Shown here: piece after piece, positions 43,278-55,479 of the stretch | Layout of the letters: every line of letters begins with the position of its first letter | How positions within the stretch are numbered: the first letter of the stretch is position 1 | Assembly: GCA_032871835.1 (NCBI GenBank) | Contig: CM065297.1 | Span: forward strand, 32,435,598-32,499,597 | DNA length: 64,000 nt | Origin: Dipteronia dyeriana | Lineage: Eukaryota; Streptophyta; Magnoliopsida; Sapindales; Sapindaceae | Reading direction: 5' to 3' | Notes under the pieces: model-generated | Seen by the model: only the letters and a program-made list of their open reading frames with translations | Database searches by the model: none | Told to the model about the DNA's origin: nothing | Translations under genes and position numbers: made by a program

Positions 43278-45812
43278 TGTAAGGAAAAAAACTGTTCAAA
43301 ACGCAACGGAAGCGTGAGAAAACGAAAAAAAATTAGGGTTTGAGTATAAATAATTTTTTTTCCCTTTTATGCAACGAGAACCTTAACCCTAGATTAATTG
43401 ACGTATATAAAAATATCGTACCTTTTACTCGTGACGATTGAACAAGCGCCAAATTGATTCCGTAAGATCTTCCAATCCAATCACGAACGTGAATCACCTA
43501 GGAGTGTGGGTTTCCTTTCTTTAAATTGTATACCTGAGGATGGAGCAAAACAAAATCTTTTATTTGTTAGTTACAAATATCCTCCAAGAGAAAAATCCAA
43601 GAACGTCCGGTTACTTGTGAATTATCAATCAATTAGATTGAAACTTGCGTGAACCTTGATTCGATATTGTACACAAAACCCTTTTGATGTAAATGATACT
43701 AGTATACTATCGAAAACAAAAACGTTTCCCGTTTTTCTCTACTTGGCCGAATTCACACACTATAGCTTAGAGTTGGTTGAATTTTGTCCAGAGTAAAAAC
43801 CGAATTTTCTCCCTCAAAATTCTTTCTTGTTTGGACGAAATCTCTCTTTAGAAATTCCCAAGCTTGGTCGAAATTTCTCTTGCAATTTCTTGTATGGACT
43901 GGCCGAATTTCAAACTCATATATATAGGATGATTAATCCTCTACTAAGAAGGATTTACTTGGTTGGCAAGAATCCTTTCCTTAGGTGGATTTATTTGGTA
44001 GTTAAGACTCCTTATCTAAAAGAAATTCTATCATCATCTTATATAGACATGGCTGGCCGAAATTCTCTTTGATATAGATTAGGAGAGTTTATTCTTTCCT
44101 AAGAAGGATTTACTTGATGGAAACGAATCCTATCCTTAGGTAGATTTACTTGGTGGTTAAGAATCATTTTCAAAGAAGAATTATACCATTAAGTAGTTTT
44201 ACTTGGTGACCAAGAATCCTTTTCCAAAAAGAATCCTTTTCCAAAAAGAATCCTTTTCCAAAAAGAATCCTTTTCCAAAAAGAATTCTTTTCTACACCAA
44301 GACTCCTAATCCAACTCAATAGTGTATTTGTAACCATATTAAAGACTTCCTAATTTGATTAGATAAATAATTCCTTTTATTTATCTACTTATCAAATATA
44401 GTCTTTAACATTAACTATACTACTAACAATAGTATAGTTTTAGGAGACTATCTTCTTCTAGGAAAAAGATTTTGACTTTTAATTAAATAATTAATTAATC
44501 AATAAATTAATTAATTTCTATTTAATTAAATAATAAAATAAAAAATAATATATTTAAGCTATTCTTAATAGCCTTTGCCGCCCATACCATATATAAGGGC
44601 CATATATTATTTTTCATATTTTATTAAATCCATTGGACCTTAATAAAAGGTCCACATGTGAACTAGACCTATTCTTACAAAAAGAAACAAGTTCTCATAC
44701 CTTATTACAATTCTAGATGGACCCCTAAATTGGTCCAGTAGAATATATCAGGTGATCCATGCAAGTTCGTGTGGATTGGGGATCTTGGCGGGCTATCTAA
44801 ATTTAAGCTCCAATAGACACAACCCAATCACAATCAACAAATGATTCACTTAGGTCCGATCTATTTAATTTTAGTTTATTCCACTAAAGAACTAAAATTG
44901 AACTCTTAAATAAAGATAGAATAAGTTGATGTTACTCACTCATACCCTAGACAACCTCATTGGAGAAAGTGTATCTTCGTGAAGAATATCAGTAATCGCC
45001 AAGAGCTTATAGACCGCCTATAGCTCTCCAAGTTACCATATTTACTCATATGACCACATTTTGAACTTGGATATTTTGACTTGTCCAGAAGCCATATTTC
45101 AATAGACATTATTGAAAACTTAACGTTAAGATTTAATATCCAATACCTCAAAACATCCATATGATTGTATTATACTCTTATTCAATAAATGGAGCCACGA
45201 TATCCATATCTATAAATGAAGTCCTCTATCGATTAACAAATGAATACCACCAAACTATCGAGGATAGACTATGCTATATAATCGTACTTATTAATAGCTC
45301 AAATGATAAAACTTGCAACCGTAAGTCTATCATTGATATCAAGATTGAGATAGACTCTCCGATTGTCTTCAAAAGAAAACTTTTATCCATTGATTGTTCT
45401 AGATAAAGTTTTTCATTTTGATCCTATTCAATGCACCCAGTGCAGTAGATTCTTTTGCCTAAAGACACCACATTTTGATGATTTTAGACTCATCTTAACA
45501 AATTTGATCCCACTCAAATGCTAGCAAAAGAATCTACAACTTTGACATGATAAAGGTGCCCAACCTTTTATCTTAAGTTGTGAATGTTTATTCAAGACTA
45601 ACTAAAGAATTGTGTCTACCTCATACATATCTAGATGTATGAACAATTCTTCTTTTCTCATAGTCTTTTGACCTTATGATTATTTACTTTTGACAATTAT
45701 AATTATTAAAATATAAATGCTATAAGATTTGTTAAACTAGAAATCACTTTATTAATATGAAAAGATTGTCAATTACAATATTACACTCTTGCTATCGAGC
45801 ATAATCCTAACA
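43278..45812. repeat. Solo LTR of the Copia-I family
   Basis: 2535 bp from TGTAAGGAAAA to ATAATCCTAACA on the plus strand, homologous throughout to the Copia-I 5' LTR (17120-19453). It is flanked on both sides by TAAAG (43273-43277 and 45813-45817), an exact 5-bp target duplication. No internal region remains, so it is the product of LTR-LTR recombination. A 16-17 bp unit (CCTTTTCCAAAAAGAAT) is repeated about five times at 44213-44286. Confidence 0.95.
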
Positions 45813-45817
45813 TAAAG

Positions 45818-48153
45818 TGCGAAAATATAAACAACGCAAGATGTATACGTGGAAACCCTCCAAATGGGAAAAACCACGGGCTGTTAAGTGCGGCACACTC
45901 GGTCACAGAAATCCACTATATGAATAAAAGGTTACACCCTCAAGTAATACTTGGACTCTCACTCTCGACAACCACAGGCTATGGACACCGTCACTCGCCA
46001 CTCTTGGTTCAATCCCTAATGATATCCCCTGATTCACTACTCTTGGCGTGAGCACCTCCTACTCTACCCCTCGGGCCTTTTACAGTGGATACCCGACCAT
46101 ATGCTTGCCAACCTACCCTTGGTTGCAAGACTAGACTTGCTTGTGCAACTTCACCTAGAAGCCACAAGACTTTGACTCTATGAAGAGTACAACAACCTAT
46201 GTGAATATGATAAAATATTTAACATGCAAATAATGCTAGGCAAAACACTAAATGCTTATCTAGGAATTTAAGAATGTCACTAAGTACAATTCCTAGATAT
46301 CAATGTCTAAATGAATGTTCATGAAGACTTAACTAGATATAGTTATACAACATTATATCCTAGTTATCAAACAAAGCCATTTCAACATATGTTGTCATTA
46401 AGCATGACATGGTCATTAAATGCAATCATCAAAATGCAATCATCAAAATGCAATCAATGAATCCTAATCAATAATGTCTAAATGAAAATAAAAAAGACTT
46501 AGCTAGATGTTATCAATAACAACAATTCTAACTATCACAAACAATCACAATGAATCAACAAATATGCTTACAATGTATTCAACATATACTTAGCATATAT
46601 TCATGTGATTGAGACAAAGCATTTAGCCATACAATAAATGCAAGTCTTAGACCAATGTCTATCAATAACAAACTCAATTAGTTGTGTAGAGATTTTCTAA
46701 CAAACTAATTGTCACACAAACATCACATAAACATTCAAAAGCTTAACAAGTTGATTAATGAACAATCTATCAACCTAGTCAACAATAAATCACACAAGAA
46801 TGTTTATGACCTAGCTTTTAGGCAAAAATGACCTAATCAATTAAGCTATCAAAATACAAACCCAATCATGTCATCATTCAACAATAATATGCATTCAAAA
46901 ATGATTTCTATAAATCCTATGCAACAAAAATGAACTCTTGGAGTTTAAGAACAATAATCAAAGATAAAATTTTGTTCTTACTTACCAAGTCATGAATGAT
47001 GAAGACCCATGTCTAAAGATGATCAATAATGCATGAAGGATGATGGGTTTTGGGTTTGGAGAGTAAAAACCAAAGCTTGAATCTTTCTCTCTCTAATGGA
47101 GGTTCTCTCACTCTAAAAATGGGTTCTTTGAGCTCTAAAGAAGCAAGGAAGAAGAAGAGAACATATATATATATATATATATAAGCCCTACACAAAACTA
47201 CATCGTTTTGGACTTGGGAAACAAGGTTTTGTCACGACTGTTGTGCATGCCGAGGCCTAGGAAAGTGTCCAGACAACGATCTGTGCATCAAGGCATGGTT
47301 GAACATTACCGCTGCCTAGGTCGCTGGCTAGGCATGGCATCAAAAGCGGTCTAGGCCGCGGTACACTCCAGACAGCACAACAACTCGAGCTTCGAGTAAC
47401 CCAAAACATGACCAAACGATATCCAAACCTTTCATATAATATACCGTTGGAAAGGTATGGAAGTATACTTTCTACTCCAATAAAAAAAATGATTTAGATG
47501 TCTATAGAAAAAGTTATAGTTATTTTAGTGACCAAAGGTCAGAAACGGACAACAACAGAGAAGCCCTGTTTTTGAGGTCACTTTGGAGATTTCAAAACCA
47601 ATCCAAACGGTAATGAAATATTATGAATAATATGCCGTTGGAAAGGTATAGGTGTCTAGTTTTTACAGAAATTTTTAAAACTCATTTTGAATCAATCTAT
47701 AAAAATATATAAGGTCAGTTTTAAAAAATATTTAAATCATTAAAATACACTCTTTTGAAACTAGACACCTTACTCCATATAACTAAACCAAGAGAAGAAT
47801 GAGACATTCTCATATGGTCACTCAACGCGCTAAAACAAGCACACCATCGTGCAAGCGCAAACACAACACAACACCACATTTAAATCTACAAATGAAGTGC
47901 AAGTGTGATTGTGAAGAGATGCACATATAAACAATATCAACACAAATGCAAGATCAACCAAGCATGCATGAGGTGTGTGTGTGCACTTAAACTCTTCAAG
48001 AGACAAAGTCAAATGAATATACCTTTTGCTCTTGAAGTCATAGAGATGATTGAAAGCTTGCCAATGAGGACCTAAGCTACCCATTACACAATCATCCCTA
48101 ATATGGTGTGGTTTGTCATGAAATAAGCCAATCATAAAATTGAGGTCCTTACA
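45818..48153. other. Right part of the LTR-type insertion, no gene
   Basis: Contains the CGTGGAAACCCTCC and AAACCACGGG phrases near its left end, ATCAAAATGCAATC duplications at 46425-46450, a (TA)n tract at 47164-47182, and two similar lines about CCGTTGGAAAGGTAT at 47444 and 47633. No protein similarity seen. Confidence 0.6.
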
Positions 48154-50159
48154 GCCTGAACAACCTGTAGATTTTGAATTTCATCTTCCTTCGAAAGAGA
48201 ATGTATCGATGTAGGTCAAATCTGATATATTAGTACTCCATATGTAGAAAGTTACGAAAGACGATGGAACAATTAAAATGGCTTGCAATTACTGCAAAAA
48301 ATATTTAAGTGGCACAAATCTAGAGGATATGATACATATCGGACGCATATAGTGAACAATCATCCAGAAGCATAGGTCAGATCGAGTTCACAATCCCAAA
48401 TTTCCAGGTACGTATGCTACCAATAACCCACAATCATTTAAATATAGTGATGAAAATAATAGAGAAGAATTAGCTAGAATGGTTGCAACATCACACTTAC
48501 CATTTATTTTTGGTGAAAATGTTGATTTTATTAATTATTGTAAACGAGCATTAAATCGTTCTGCATGTTGTGTTCAAAGAGCCACGCTCACAGAAACACT
48601 TGAAAAAAATTATGACAGAAAAAAGAAAGTTGAAAAAATATTTTGAAAAATATAATGGTCATGTTTCTGTATGTGCTGACATATGGAGTGACCATTGGAG
48701 ATGCATTCATATTTGGGTGTCACTTGCCCTTATATGGATAATGCATGGACTATCTAAAAAATATTATTACATTTAGAGTTTTTGATGAAACACACACTGT
48801 TGCTAATATTTTTAGACATCTTAGGATTATTTTTACAAGGTATACTATTGAAAATAAAAATTTTCAATTGGTTTTGATAATGCTCCTAATAGTACTGATG
48901 TTGTTCCTACTTTAATTGAGTTATGCAAACTTTATCTTGGTGGAAAAAAAATTCATCAATGATGTGCATGCTATGTGTTAAATTTATGTATTCAAAAAGG
49001 ATTAGAAACTTTTCAACAGTTTATTCAACCTATTAAAGATGCCCTTTATTATTTGTGGTGACATCCTTCTGTAATGAAACAATGGGAAATATATCGTAAA
49101 CAAAATGGTAGGATTATAGTTAGATTTCCTCACAATGTTCTAACACGTTGGAATTCTACATATGAATTACTTGCTAGAAGTTATGATTATAGAGATTTAT
49201 TTGTTAGTTTTATTCAAAATAATGTTAGTCACATTAATCTTTATCAAAGTCATTGAGACGTTTGTAATAATGTTTGTGGTTTGTTAAAAGTCTTTAATAT
49301 TGCTACTAACAATTTTTTTGGCGTTTATTATCCGACAACTAATTTATTTATTATTGAGAGTCTTAATATTGTTGGTGTCTTAACTCATTGTGAAAAGGAC
49401 CAACAATTGGTGGAGTCCTTTATGCTATGAAGGCTAAATGATTAGAATACTATAAGGAGTTTCCAAATAATTGTTTGATTTCCATGTGTTATGATCCACA
49501 TTGTAGATTAGAAAGCTTATCTGATTATCTATCTGTTTATTATGAACAAGGTTTAAAAATAGAGTATAGTGTTGATAAGTGTTGTGATAGAGTTAAGGCA
49601 TTATTGTTTGAGTTATATAATGAATATCTTAGAGTTTATGGTTCATCATTGAACACAAAATGTTCCATAAACTCAAAATGTATCTTAGTCCTTATCATCC
49701 TCCGGATTTATGAGTTTAGGGTATAATCTAGAATCCAAAAAAACTAAAAAATTATGAGGTTCTTCTTCATCAAGCTTAAACACGTATTATGAGCTTAAAT
49801 CTTATCTAGGTATCTCTTTTGAGTTTATAGAATACACTAAAGATAAAAAAATTGATATCCTACACTGGTGGAATAAACATGAAAGGTACTTTCTAATCTT
49901 GGTTAAGATAGCCAAACAAATTCTTTCTACACCAGTTTCTACGGTAACGGTGGAAAAACGATTCAACGTCGGTGGGAATATTTTGGACTCCAAACGTTCG
50001 CATTTAAGTCCAAAATCAATTTAGATACAAGCTTGTGTAAATGATTGGACGAATGCAGAATATAGACAACAAGAAATTGATTAGGAGGAACCCTACGATT
50101 TCTTCAAAGATGACCAACTTGACGCTGAAAGTGGAACGGATGATCAGAACAACGTTTAG

Positions 50160-50511
50160 TCCACGACTCCACGTCATCACCCAACCTGCAATAAAAGGTA
50201 AAATAACTATGTGACCTTTGATTCCTCTAAAGTCTAAACCCCAAGAGGATACGTAGACAACTTAATTGTGGTAAAATTTAAGTGCAAGACCAATTTTACA
50301 TCTTTTTGGTTTTTTTTTTATTTGTCATTTATTTTAGTTATTTTTTTAGGTGACCCAATAACTTGCATTTATAATTTTACATATGTAATATTTTGTAGTG
50401 AATGAAAAAAAAGCAAGAACCGAATCGTCAGAACCGGTTGCGGTTCTGGTTCCCCCGGTTCAAACCTGAACCACTGGTTTTGAACTGGAACCGAAACCGG
50501 CGACATGTCTA
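50160..50511. repeat. hAT 3' subterminal zone and terminus
   Basis: The terminal part 50418-50511 is dense in GGTTC/GAACC words and ends CCGGCGACATGTCTA. Its reverse complement matches the orphan 5' ends at 28606 and 28818 (TAGATATGTCACCGG), which fixes the element end. Confidence 0.8.
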
Positions 50512-50753
50512 GGTTGATATAGAGCGTCCATTTGTTCCACCTCACCACTTCATCATTTGATTATTAAAAAACAATGGTAGTTCCACTGGTTGATATCATA
50601 CACCCTTTGAGGTTATAATTTATGAGAATATTGAAAAAATTATTCATAAAAATGATTTTGGTTTTTACAAAAAAAAAAAAAAATTGAAGATTCGACTCCA
50701 TTGTTGAATGTGACAATGTGCTTAAAGTTTTTATATATAGTCATTTTCTTCTA

Positions 50754-50902
50754 AGTGTGCAGTGATATAAAATACATCAGTGCATTATATGTGGACCATA
50801 GATTATGGATAAACACTGACAAGTGCATGCAGACTGAGTCAAAGCAATTGAGCCTAATGATCAACATACAAGTAACTGATAATATATTTATCAGACCGCA
50901 CT
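50754..50902. mobile_element. Palindromic MITE
   Basis: Same family as 38045-38211: AGTGTGCAGTGATATAAAAT..CAGTGCATTATATGTGGACCA on the left; an inverted, more eroded arm (ATCAACATACAAGTAACTGATA..CGCACT) on the right; CACTGACAAGTGCATGCAGAC in the centre. Confidence 0.7.
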
Positions 50903-51321
50903 GAGGAGAAAATTTTCCTATATATAAATATATAATGGTTAGAAATATGTTGTCTTTGAGAGGATAATCTTGGAAGGAAATATTTTAAATGCAATCTAAT
51001 GATTTTGAATTAAGGATTTTTTACTTTTTATTTTCAGTTGTTTTTGGGTCTTTTAAGTTGTTTAGTCATTTAAAAAATCAAACAAAACAACTTAATAAAT
51101 ACAATTCATACCCATAAAGTGTTATGTGTAAAAAACAAACGACCTCTTACTTTTACTTTTATTAAATTGCAAAATATTTAAATGTTCTTATACACAATAT
51201 CAAATATTTATTTTATTTGCATACAAGCAATAGTTTGAAATTTTATTTTATAAGTGTAGTCCAAACTACAATTTATTATTTTTTTCCATAAAATTATTCT
51301 CCAATAAATTATAATTTAGAT

Positions 51322-51486
51322 GAGTGATGCTATAAAGCCCAAATATTTTTTCAAGATTAATTCTAATTGGTATGATAAGTGAATTATCACTAATGTATAA
51401 ATAATTGAATGATATGGAAAATGATATGACAGTGACACATCACTTGTCACGTCATATAAGATGAGTTTTTGGTTACAACATCACTC
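51322..51486. mobile_element. Short MITE
   Basis: Left end GAGTGATGCTATAAAGCCC and inverted right end GAGTGATGTTGTAACC match at 12 of 16 positions. 165 bp and AT-rich, with a paired TTGGTATGATAAGTG/CACTTGTCACGTCATA segment inside. Confidence 0.65.
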
Positions 51487-51828
51487 AATAGTTACATATA
51501 TTTTTAGTTCTTCATGACCACCATCGTATATAGATTAAGCTTTAGTGATATGATTATCTATTTTATTTGTGTTTCGTGATTATGAGCCAAAAAAGAAGAA
51601 AGACAATAACTAAAAAGCAAGAGAAATACACAACATTGTTATTCAAAGGACATGAGCATAACATTACAATATGGTTCATAAGAACATCTGCAACATACAT
51701 GAACAATACACTCATAAGAACTTAATCAAAGTTGATAAAATAACAAAGAAATTGTAAGTAGACTAATACATAAAAATTCAAGGATTGAAATTTGTAGGTC
51801 ATTGTTTGTAAACATCATAGGGCAATCT

Positions 51829-52753
51829 TGTTGGAAAATTTGTGATAAACAAGCGGTTTGAGAGCATTATTTGAGTATGATCGATTTCATAAAAATGAAA
51901 GATCAATGTATATTAGAATTCTCCTTTGTGAGAGCTTCGAAGTGGTATACTCAAACTTACAAATCGTTTAATGGGTGAATGAGAAATTGAGTCTCAAAGT
52001 GAACCCATTGTGTAGGGAAAATATGCATTCCATATTGGTTGGGTAAAACACTTATATATAGTATATAAGTAGTTGTGTGATAGTAGCTTATCAACATGTG
52101 TGAGGGCACGTTTTGCGTACACGAATGCGGCTCCGGTTAGACCGTGAGAGTACAATTGATTTTTTCGTTACTATTTAGGATTTAATTTTTCCTAAATCAG
52201 TTTATTGATAAGGAAAGAATTAATGATTTTCCCTAAGTCAAATGTTTTAAATGAATGATAAGGAAAATATTAATCTCCACTTTGATTAAGGAAATTAATT
52301 GAATTAAGGAAATAATTGATTTCCGTTTTGGATTCTGATATTTACTTGATCACCAAGTAATCAGAATCAGTGATCAATTTTGGATTCTGATACTTACTTG
52401 ATCACTAAGTGATTAGAATCAATGATCAATCAAGAATAAATCTTTTTAGAAGATTATTCTTTAATTAAATTTCCTTTATCATTTAAAACGTAGTTATCAA
52501 GTAATTTCCAAATCAATCTAGACTATAAAAAAAAACCCTAGTCTACACTTATAATTATTCTCTCTTCTCCTTCTTTTGTTTCTGTGCTTGGTAAGTTCGA
52601 ACCTAATTTGAGTTCGTTGAGAGTGGTTGTGCTTCGCACTTCTACTGTTGAATTTTTGTATCTTAGGAGACAATCGCTATACATATATAGTGTTATATAC
52701 AACGAAATTGTCTTAAAGACACCGTGTGAAACACGAGCCTCGATTTCCTAACA
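51829..52753 (+). repeat. Probable Copia solo LTR
   Basis: Runs from TGTTGGAAAATT to GATTTCCTAACA. Features familiar from plant Copia LTRs are a TATATATAG box near 52053, the line TGGTTGTGCTTCGCACTTCT near 52630, and a GTGTGAAACACGAGCCTCGA end. No primer site or polypurine tract adjoins it on either side and no clear target duplication is visible. An alternative start is 52011. Two similar 55-bp units containing TTACTTGATCAC occur at 52330-52430. Confidence 0.6.
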
Positions 52754-52896
52754 TTTTGTTTTTGTTTGTCATGTTCTACAGATTCGACCCAGATTGCTTT
52801 TGATATACAAACAAAAAATCTCATATCATTTGTACTAATGTTATTGCCAAATAACTCCGAATGCAACCCAGAGTCACCACCATTGACATTGCCAAC

Positions 52897-53252
52897 TGTT
52901 GGTTTTAATTGGGTACACCCAAGATGGGTCCAAGCCCAATTCCATGGCATTGGCCTATGAAGCCCAATCCAATATAATTAGATTACTACAGTAGCAGTTA
53001 TAAGTAATTAACTGCTTTTACTGGCTTATATAAAGCTAGCAATTAATACTGAAATAGGATGATGGTCTGTGCAATTGTATTACCTATAATACAATAGTGA
53101 GAAACAACAGAAAGAGAGTAAGATATAATATACTGTGAATTGAGTTAGAGTTCCAATTTTGGTGACTCTATCCGACATGTAATACATTCGTTTTTCGATC
53201 CAAAGAAAGGTAAACGATTCTTTATGACTTTCTTCTAATTTAGAATGAATCA
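52897..53252 (+). repeat. Short LTR followed by iMet primer site
   Basis: From TGTTGGTTTTAATTGGG to AGAATGAATCA, 356 bp, with a TATA box (GCTTATATAAAGC) near 53026. Immediately after comes ATATTGGTATCAGAAC, the plant Copia primer site (53257-53268). This is a 5' LTR of a plus-strand Copia or TRIM-like element. No matching 3' LTR was found in the window. Confidence 0.65.
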
Positions 53253-53256
53253 ATAT

Positions 53257-53268
53257 TGGTATCAGAAC
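53257..53268 (+). promoter_or_regulatory. Primer binding site (iMet type)
   Basis: TGGTATCAGAAC, one base from the canonical plant Copia TGGTATCAGAGC, 4 bp after the LTR end. Confidence 0.75.
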
Positions 53269-54644
53269 TGTTTTTTTTTAAATGTATTCAGGTCTATTTT
53301 TTATTTTCGGATTTATATTTACATGGATTTTTTTTTGTTTTCCAATCATTTACATGATAACATGTTTAGTTAGTAAATGATTTTCGGATTATTCTTTTGC
53401 ATAATCCATGAACATGTTTAAGTAGAACATGAAATCCGATTATTTGTGTTAGAACATGCCATGAGATTGTTATATGTGTTGTTATATTGCCATTAATAAA
53501 TGCCATGCGATTGTTATATGTGTTGTTATACTGCCATTAATAAATTCTTGTTTAAAATACATATGTTTTATTTTATTTTTAATATGGAGAATATATGATT
53601 TCATTTTTCGAATTTATTATGCAGTATCTTGTATGTATATGACAGTACAATTCGTTTTATTTGAGTCACATGCCATGAAAACTTAAAATTTTGCATATGA
53701 ACACTAAGGCATAGAGCCCTAAAACCTAAACTTTGAGGGAATCATAAAGAGTAAAAATGGTCGTAATTTATTGTCAAAATGATATCGTTAGAAACTAGAG
53801 ATCGTAAACTTTCTATAGATACCGAAATCGTAAAATTTGGTTTAGTAACGAGTGAGAACAAAACAATTGAAAACTGGATCAGAAACAAAATATTTTCTAG
53901 AAATTGGTTCTTGAGGTTGAAGAAGGTGAATAGTGGCACGCGCCTTAGAGGCGGCAAGTGCAACTCACCTTAGATCCAATTTTCAAACTTAAGGGCATTA
54001 ATGGAATTAGAATAAAATTTAGAAGCAAATGAAGGTGGTCCGATGATTGGACGATGAAGCAAAGGCGGCGCGTGGGTTACATGCACAGCTGAAGCAAATG
54101 GCCAAGATTCACAACAATGCTCTATTGAATATTATACCACCTAGGATGCGACACGTGTCAAGGTGTAGAAAGACTTTGACAAATGGTTATGTAATTAGAG
54201 GACACGTGGCATTGATGTGGTTACTTGGTAACCGTCAACTATTCCCAACCATCGGAACAGTTTTCGACGACGGTTTCCAGCAGCTGTTTTCTGTGACGGT
54301 TTCCTGCGACAGCTTCTGACGACGATTTTAGACAATGGTTTTCGACAGCGGTTTTCGGTGACGGTTTCCAGCAGCAGTTTCTGGTGATAGTTTTCGGTGA
54401 CGTTTTCCAACCATTTTCCGGTGTTTTTTTTAAGGTATTCCGGCCACAAATAAATGGTTTTTCGGTAAACAAAAGTGGTTTTTCGGTGACAATGGCGGTT
54501 TTTCTGTAAAATGTTTTTTTGATTAATTCCATTAACTAAATTTTCGCTCCAGTTGGAGTTGAATATGCCAGATAATTTTTTATAAGTTCTCAAAATTTTA
54601 CTAACAAATTATTAATGGTATCTATTTTTCATTTCTCTATAGAT
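53269..54644 (+). other. Leader-like region with short tandem repeats, no gene
   Basis: A 44-bp unit beginning ATGCCATG(A/C)GATTGTTAT is repeated at 53456-53499 and 53500-53543. At 54240-54420 a degenerate array of about 20-24 bp units built on TTTTCGGTGACGGTTTCC is present. An open frame over 53779-53973 has no family signature I know. Confidence 0.55.
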
Positions 54645-54650
54645 TGAGGA

Positions 54651-55479
54651 AATGAATAACCACAACTCATCTCACTCTGATCCTCAAGAGGAATACTCAC
54701 CACTGTCGGTGGAGGAATATTCACCACAATTGGTAGAAGATAATTCACCATTGTCAGATGACTCTGATCCTCAAGAGGAGTACTCACCATTGTCAGTGGA
54801 GGAAAATTCACTGTAATTGGTAGAAGATTATTCACCATTGTCGGATGAAATGTCCACGGAGAAAAATACTATTGATGATTATATACCTGAGACACTCGAG
54901 GACGATGAAAGCCAATAGTCTCCAAGAATGGAGATAGATGAAGTGGATATTGAAAGATATAGAAATTTCTAAATGTCTCTTGCAAAGTTCATAAACAAAC
55001 TAGAAGACCATAAAATGGATTTTAGCACTAGTTTATATGAACAGTTGTTAAGGTTTAAGGATCTCATAGTTTCTGAATGGCCTTTGAGTGATGGAGGAAT
55101 AGAGCTTATATGGAAAGACACAATTCACACACTCCTTAAGGTTTTACCATATGAACTACGACATAATAACATTGAGATGTTAACCTGTCTAGAAGCAGAT
55201 AAATTTACCACCTTCAGTGAAGCATTAACAGCTGTATTAGAATATCAAGATATTCAAGTGTATAGAAACCTTAAAAGGCATGTGGCCTATAGTACGGGTG
55301 CTAATTTGAGATCACAAAGACATTATAAAGTTAGTGAAGGATGGTATGCAATATCTGCATTTAGAAGGTTTAGGGTAGATGAGGATTACTACCTATTTGT
55401 AAATGATAAACAAAGTATCTTTGAACACTATGAGCGAATCTTGCATGAAATCCCAGAGAGTCTTAGAATTACTGATTGA
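54651..55479 (+). pseudogene. Unidentified protein gene, acidic repeats plus 168-codon C-terminal ORF
   Basis: From ATG 54651 the frame reads an acidic, serine/proline-rich segment made of an 87-bp tandem duplication (54676-54762 and 54763-54849; core SDPQEEYSPLSVEE). One TAA interrupts unit 2 and a TAG follows near 54918. After a stop at 54970 the same frame continues from ATG 54973 as 168 uninterrupted codons: MSLAKFINKLEDHK, LIVSEWPLSDGGIELIWKD, LLKVLPYELRHNN, FTTFSEALTAVLEYQDI and HYERILHEIPESLRITD, ending in TGA at 55479. It is helical-looking and charged, with no membrane segment or zinc finger. Position between a Copia-type LTR/primer site and a Copia gag remnant, all on the same strand, suggests transposon origin, but I do not recognise the family. 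Base composition is like its surroundings. Confidence 0.5.

Larger units (their letters stand above)
43136..48153. mobile_element. LTR-type insertion of about 2.5 kb, itself interrupted
   Basis: Begins TGTTAAAGTTCCC and ends GGTCCTTACA (TG...CA). It splits the hAT reading frame where copies 1 and 2 are continuous (AATATG(C/T)CTGAACAGCC). The flanks GCT and GCCT fit a 4-5 bp duplication with one base lost. Without its own insert (43278-45812 plus duplication) it is about 2.48 kb with no ORF, including a CTAGAGGGGGTTGAATAGG line often seen in plant LTRs and a CGTGGAAACCCTCC line. It is probably a solo LTR; the lineage is uncertain. Confidence 0.7.
42897..50159 (+). pseudogene. hAT transposase, copy 3, interrupted by nested LTR elements
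   Basis: The first part is 42897-43135 (MASGSRDGPRHSISMKGKGR). It resumes at 48154 with PEQPVDFEFHLPS-like text and the BED cysteines (CNYCKKYLSG near 48280), then the core: GENVDFINYCKRAL, HTVANIFRHL, GFDNAPNSTDV-like text after a 1-base shift near 48870, VRFPHNVLTRWNSTYELL (49111-49170) and YDPHCRLESLSDYL. The hAT C-terminal dimerisation domain is clear at 49850-50025: HWWNKHERYF, ILSTPVSTVTVEKRFN and DSKRSHLSP. Numerous stops and frameshifts make it inactive. The order of domains and the WW/EKRF block place it in the Ac-like hAT group. Confidence 0.88.
39367..50511 (+). mobile_element. hAT (Ac-like) element with tandemly triplicated 5' part
   Basis: Three head-to-tail copies share the leader, a start codon (39886, 41391, 42897), a BED-type zinc finger region and a GGTTCGG-rich subterminal zone. 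Start codons are 1505 and 1506 bp apart. Copies 1 and 2 stop at the same point (TCATACTTGG at 40686 and 42190) and run into the next copy's 5' subterminal zone. Copy 3 alone continues through the transposase to the 3' terminus CCGGCGACATGTCTA at 50511. Copy 3 carries the nested LTR insertions at 43136-48153. The 5' terminus of copy 1 is missing. Confidence 0.85.
50512..51828. other. AT-rich intergenic DNA with two MITEs
   Basis: No gene seen. It holds the palindromic MITE at 50754-50902 and the short MITE at 51322-51486. The rest is low-complexity AT-rich sequence. Confidence 0.6.

Noticed and set aside
47830..48135. 101-codon minus-strand ORF in the LTR-type insertion
   Set aside because: No recognisable motif; it lies in repeat DNA close to the LTR end.
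52011..52753. LTR beginning at TGTAGGGAAA (52011)
   Set aside because: The TATA box would lie only about 40 bp from the LTR start; a start at 51829 (TGTTGGAAA) leaves a more usual U3, so 52011 is kept only as an alternative.
54195..54593. 132- and 97-codon minus-strand ORFs rich in N-R-R-K
   Set aside because: They are translations of the degenerate TTTTCGGTGACGG array in two frames.
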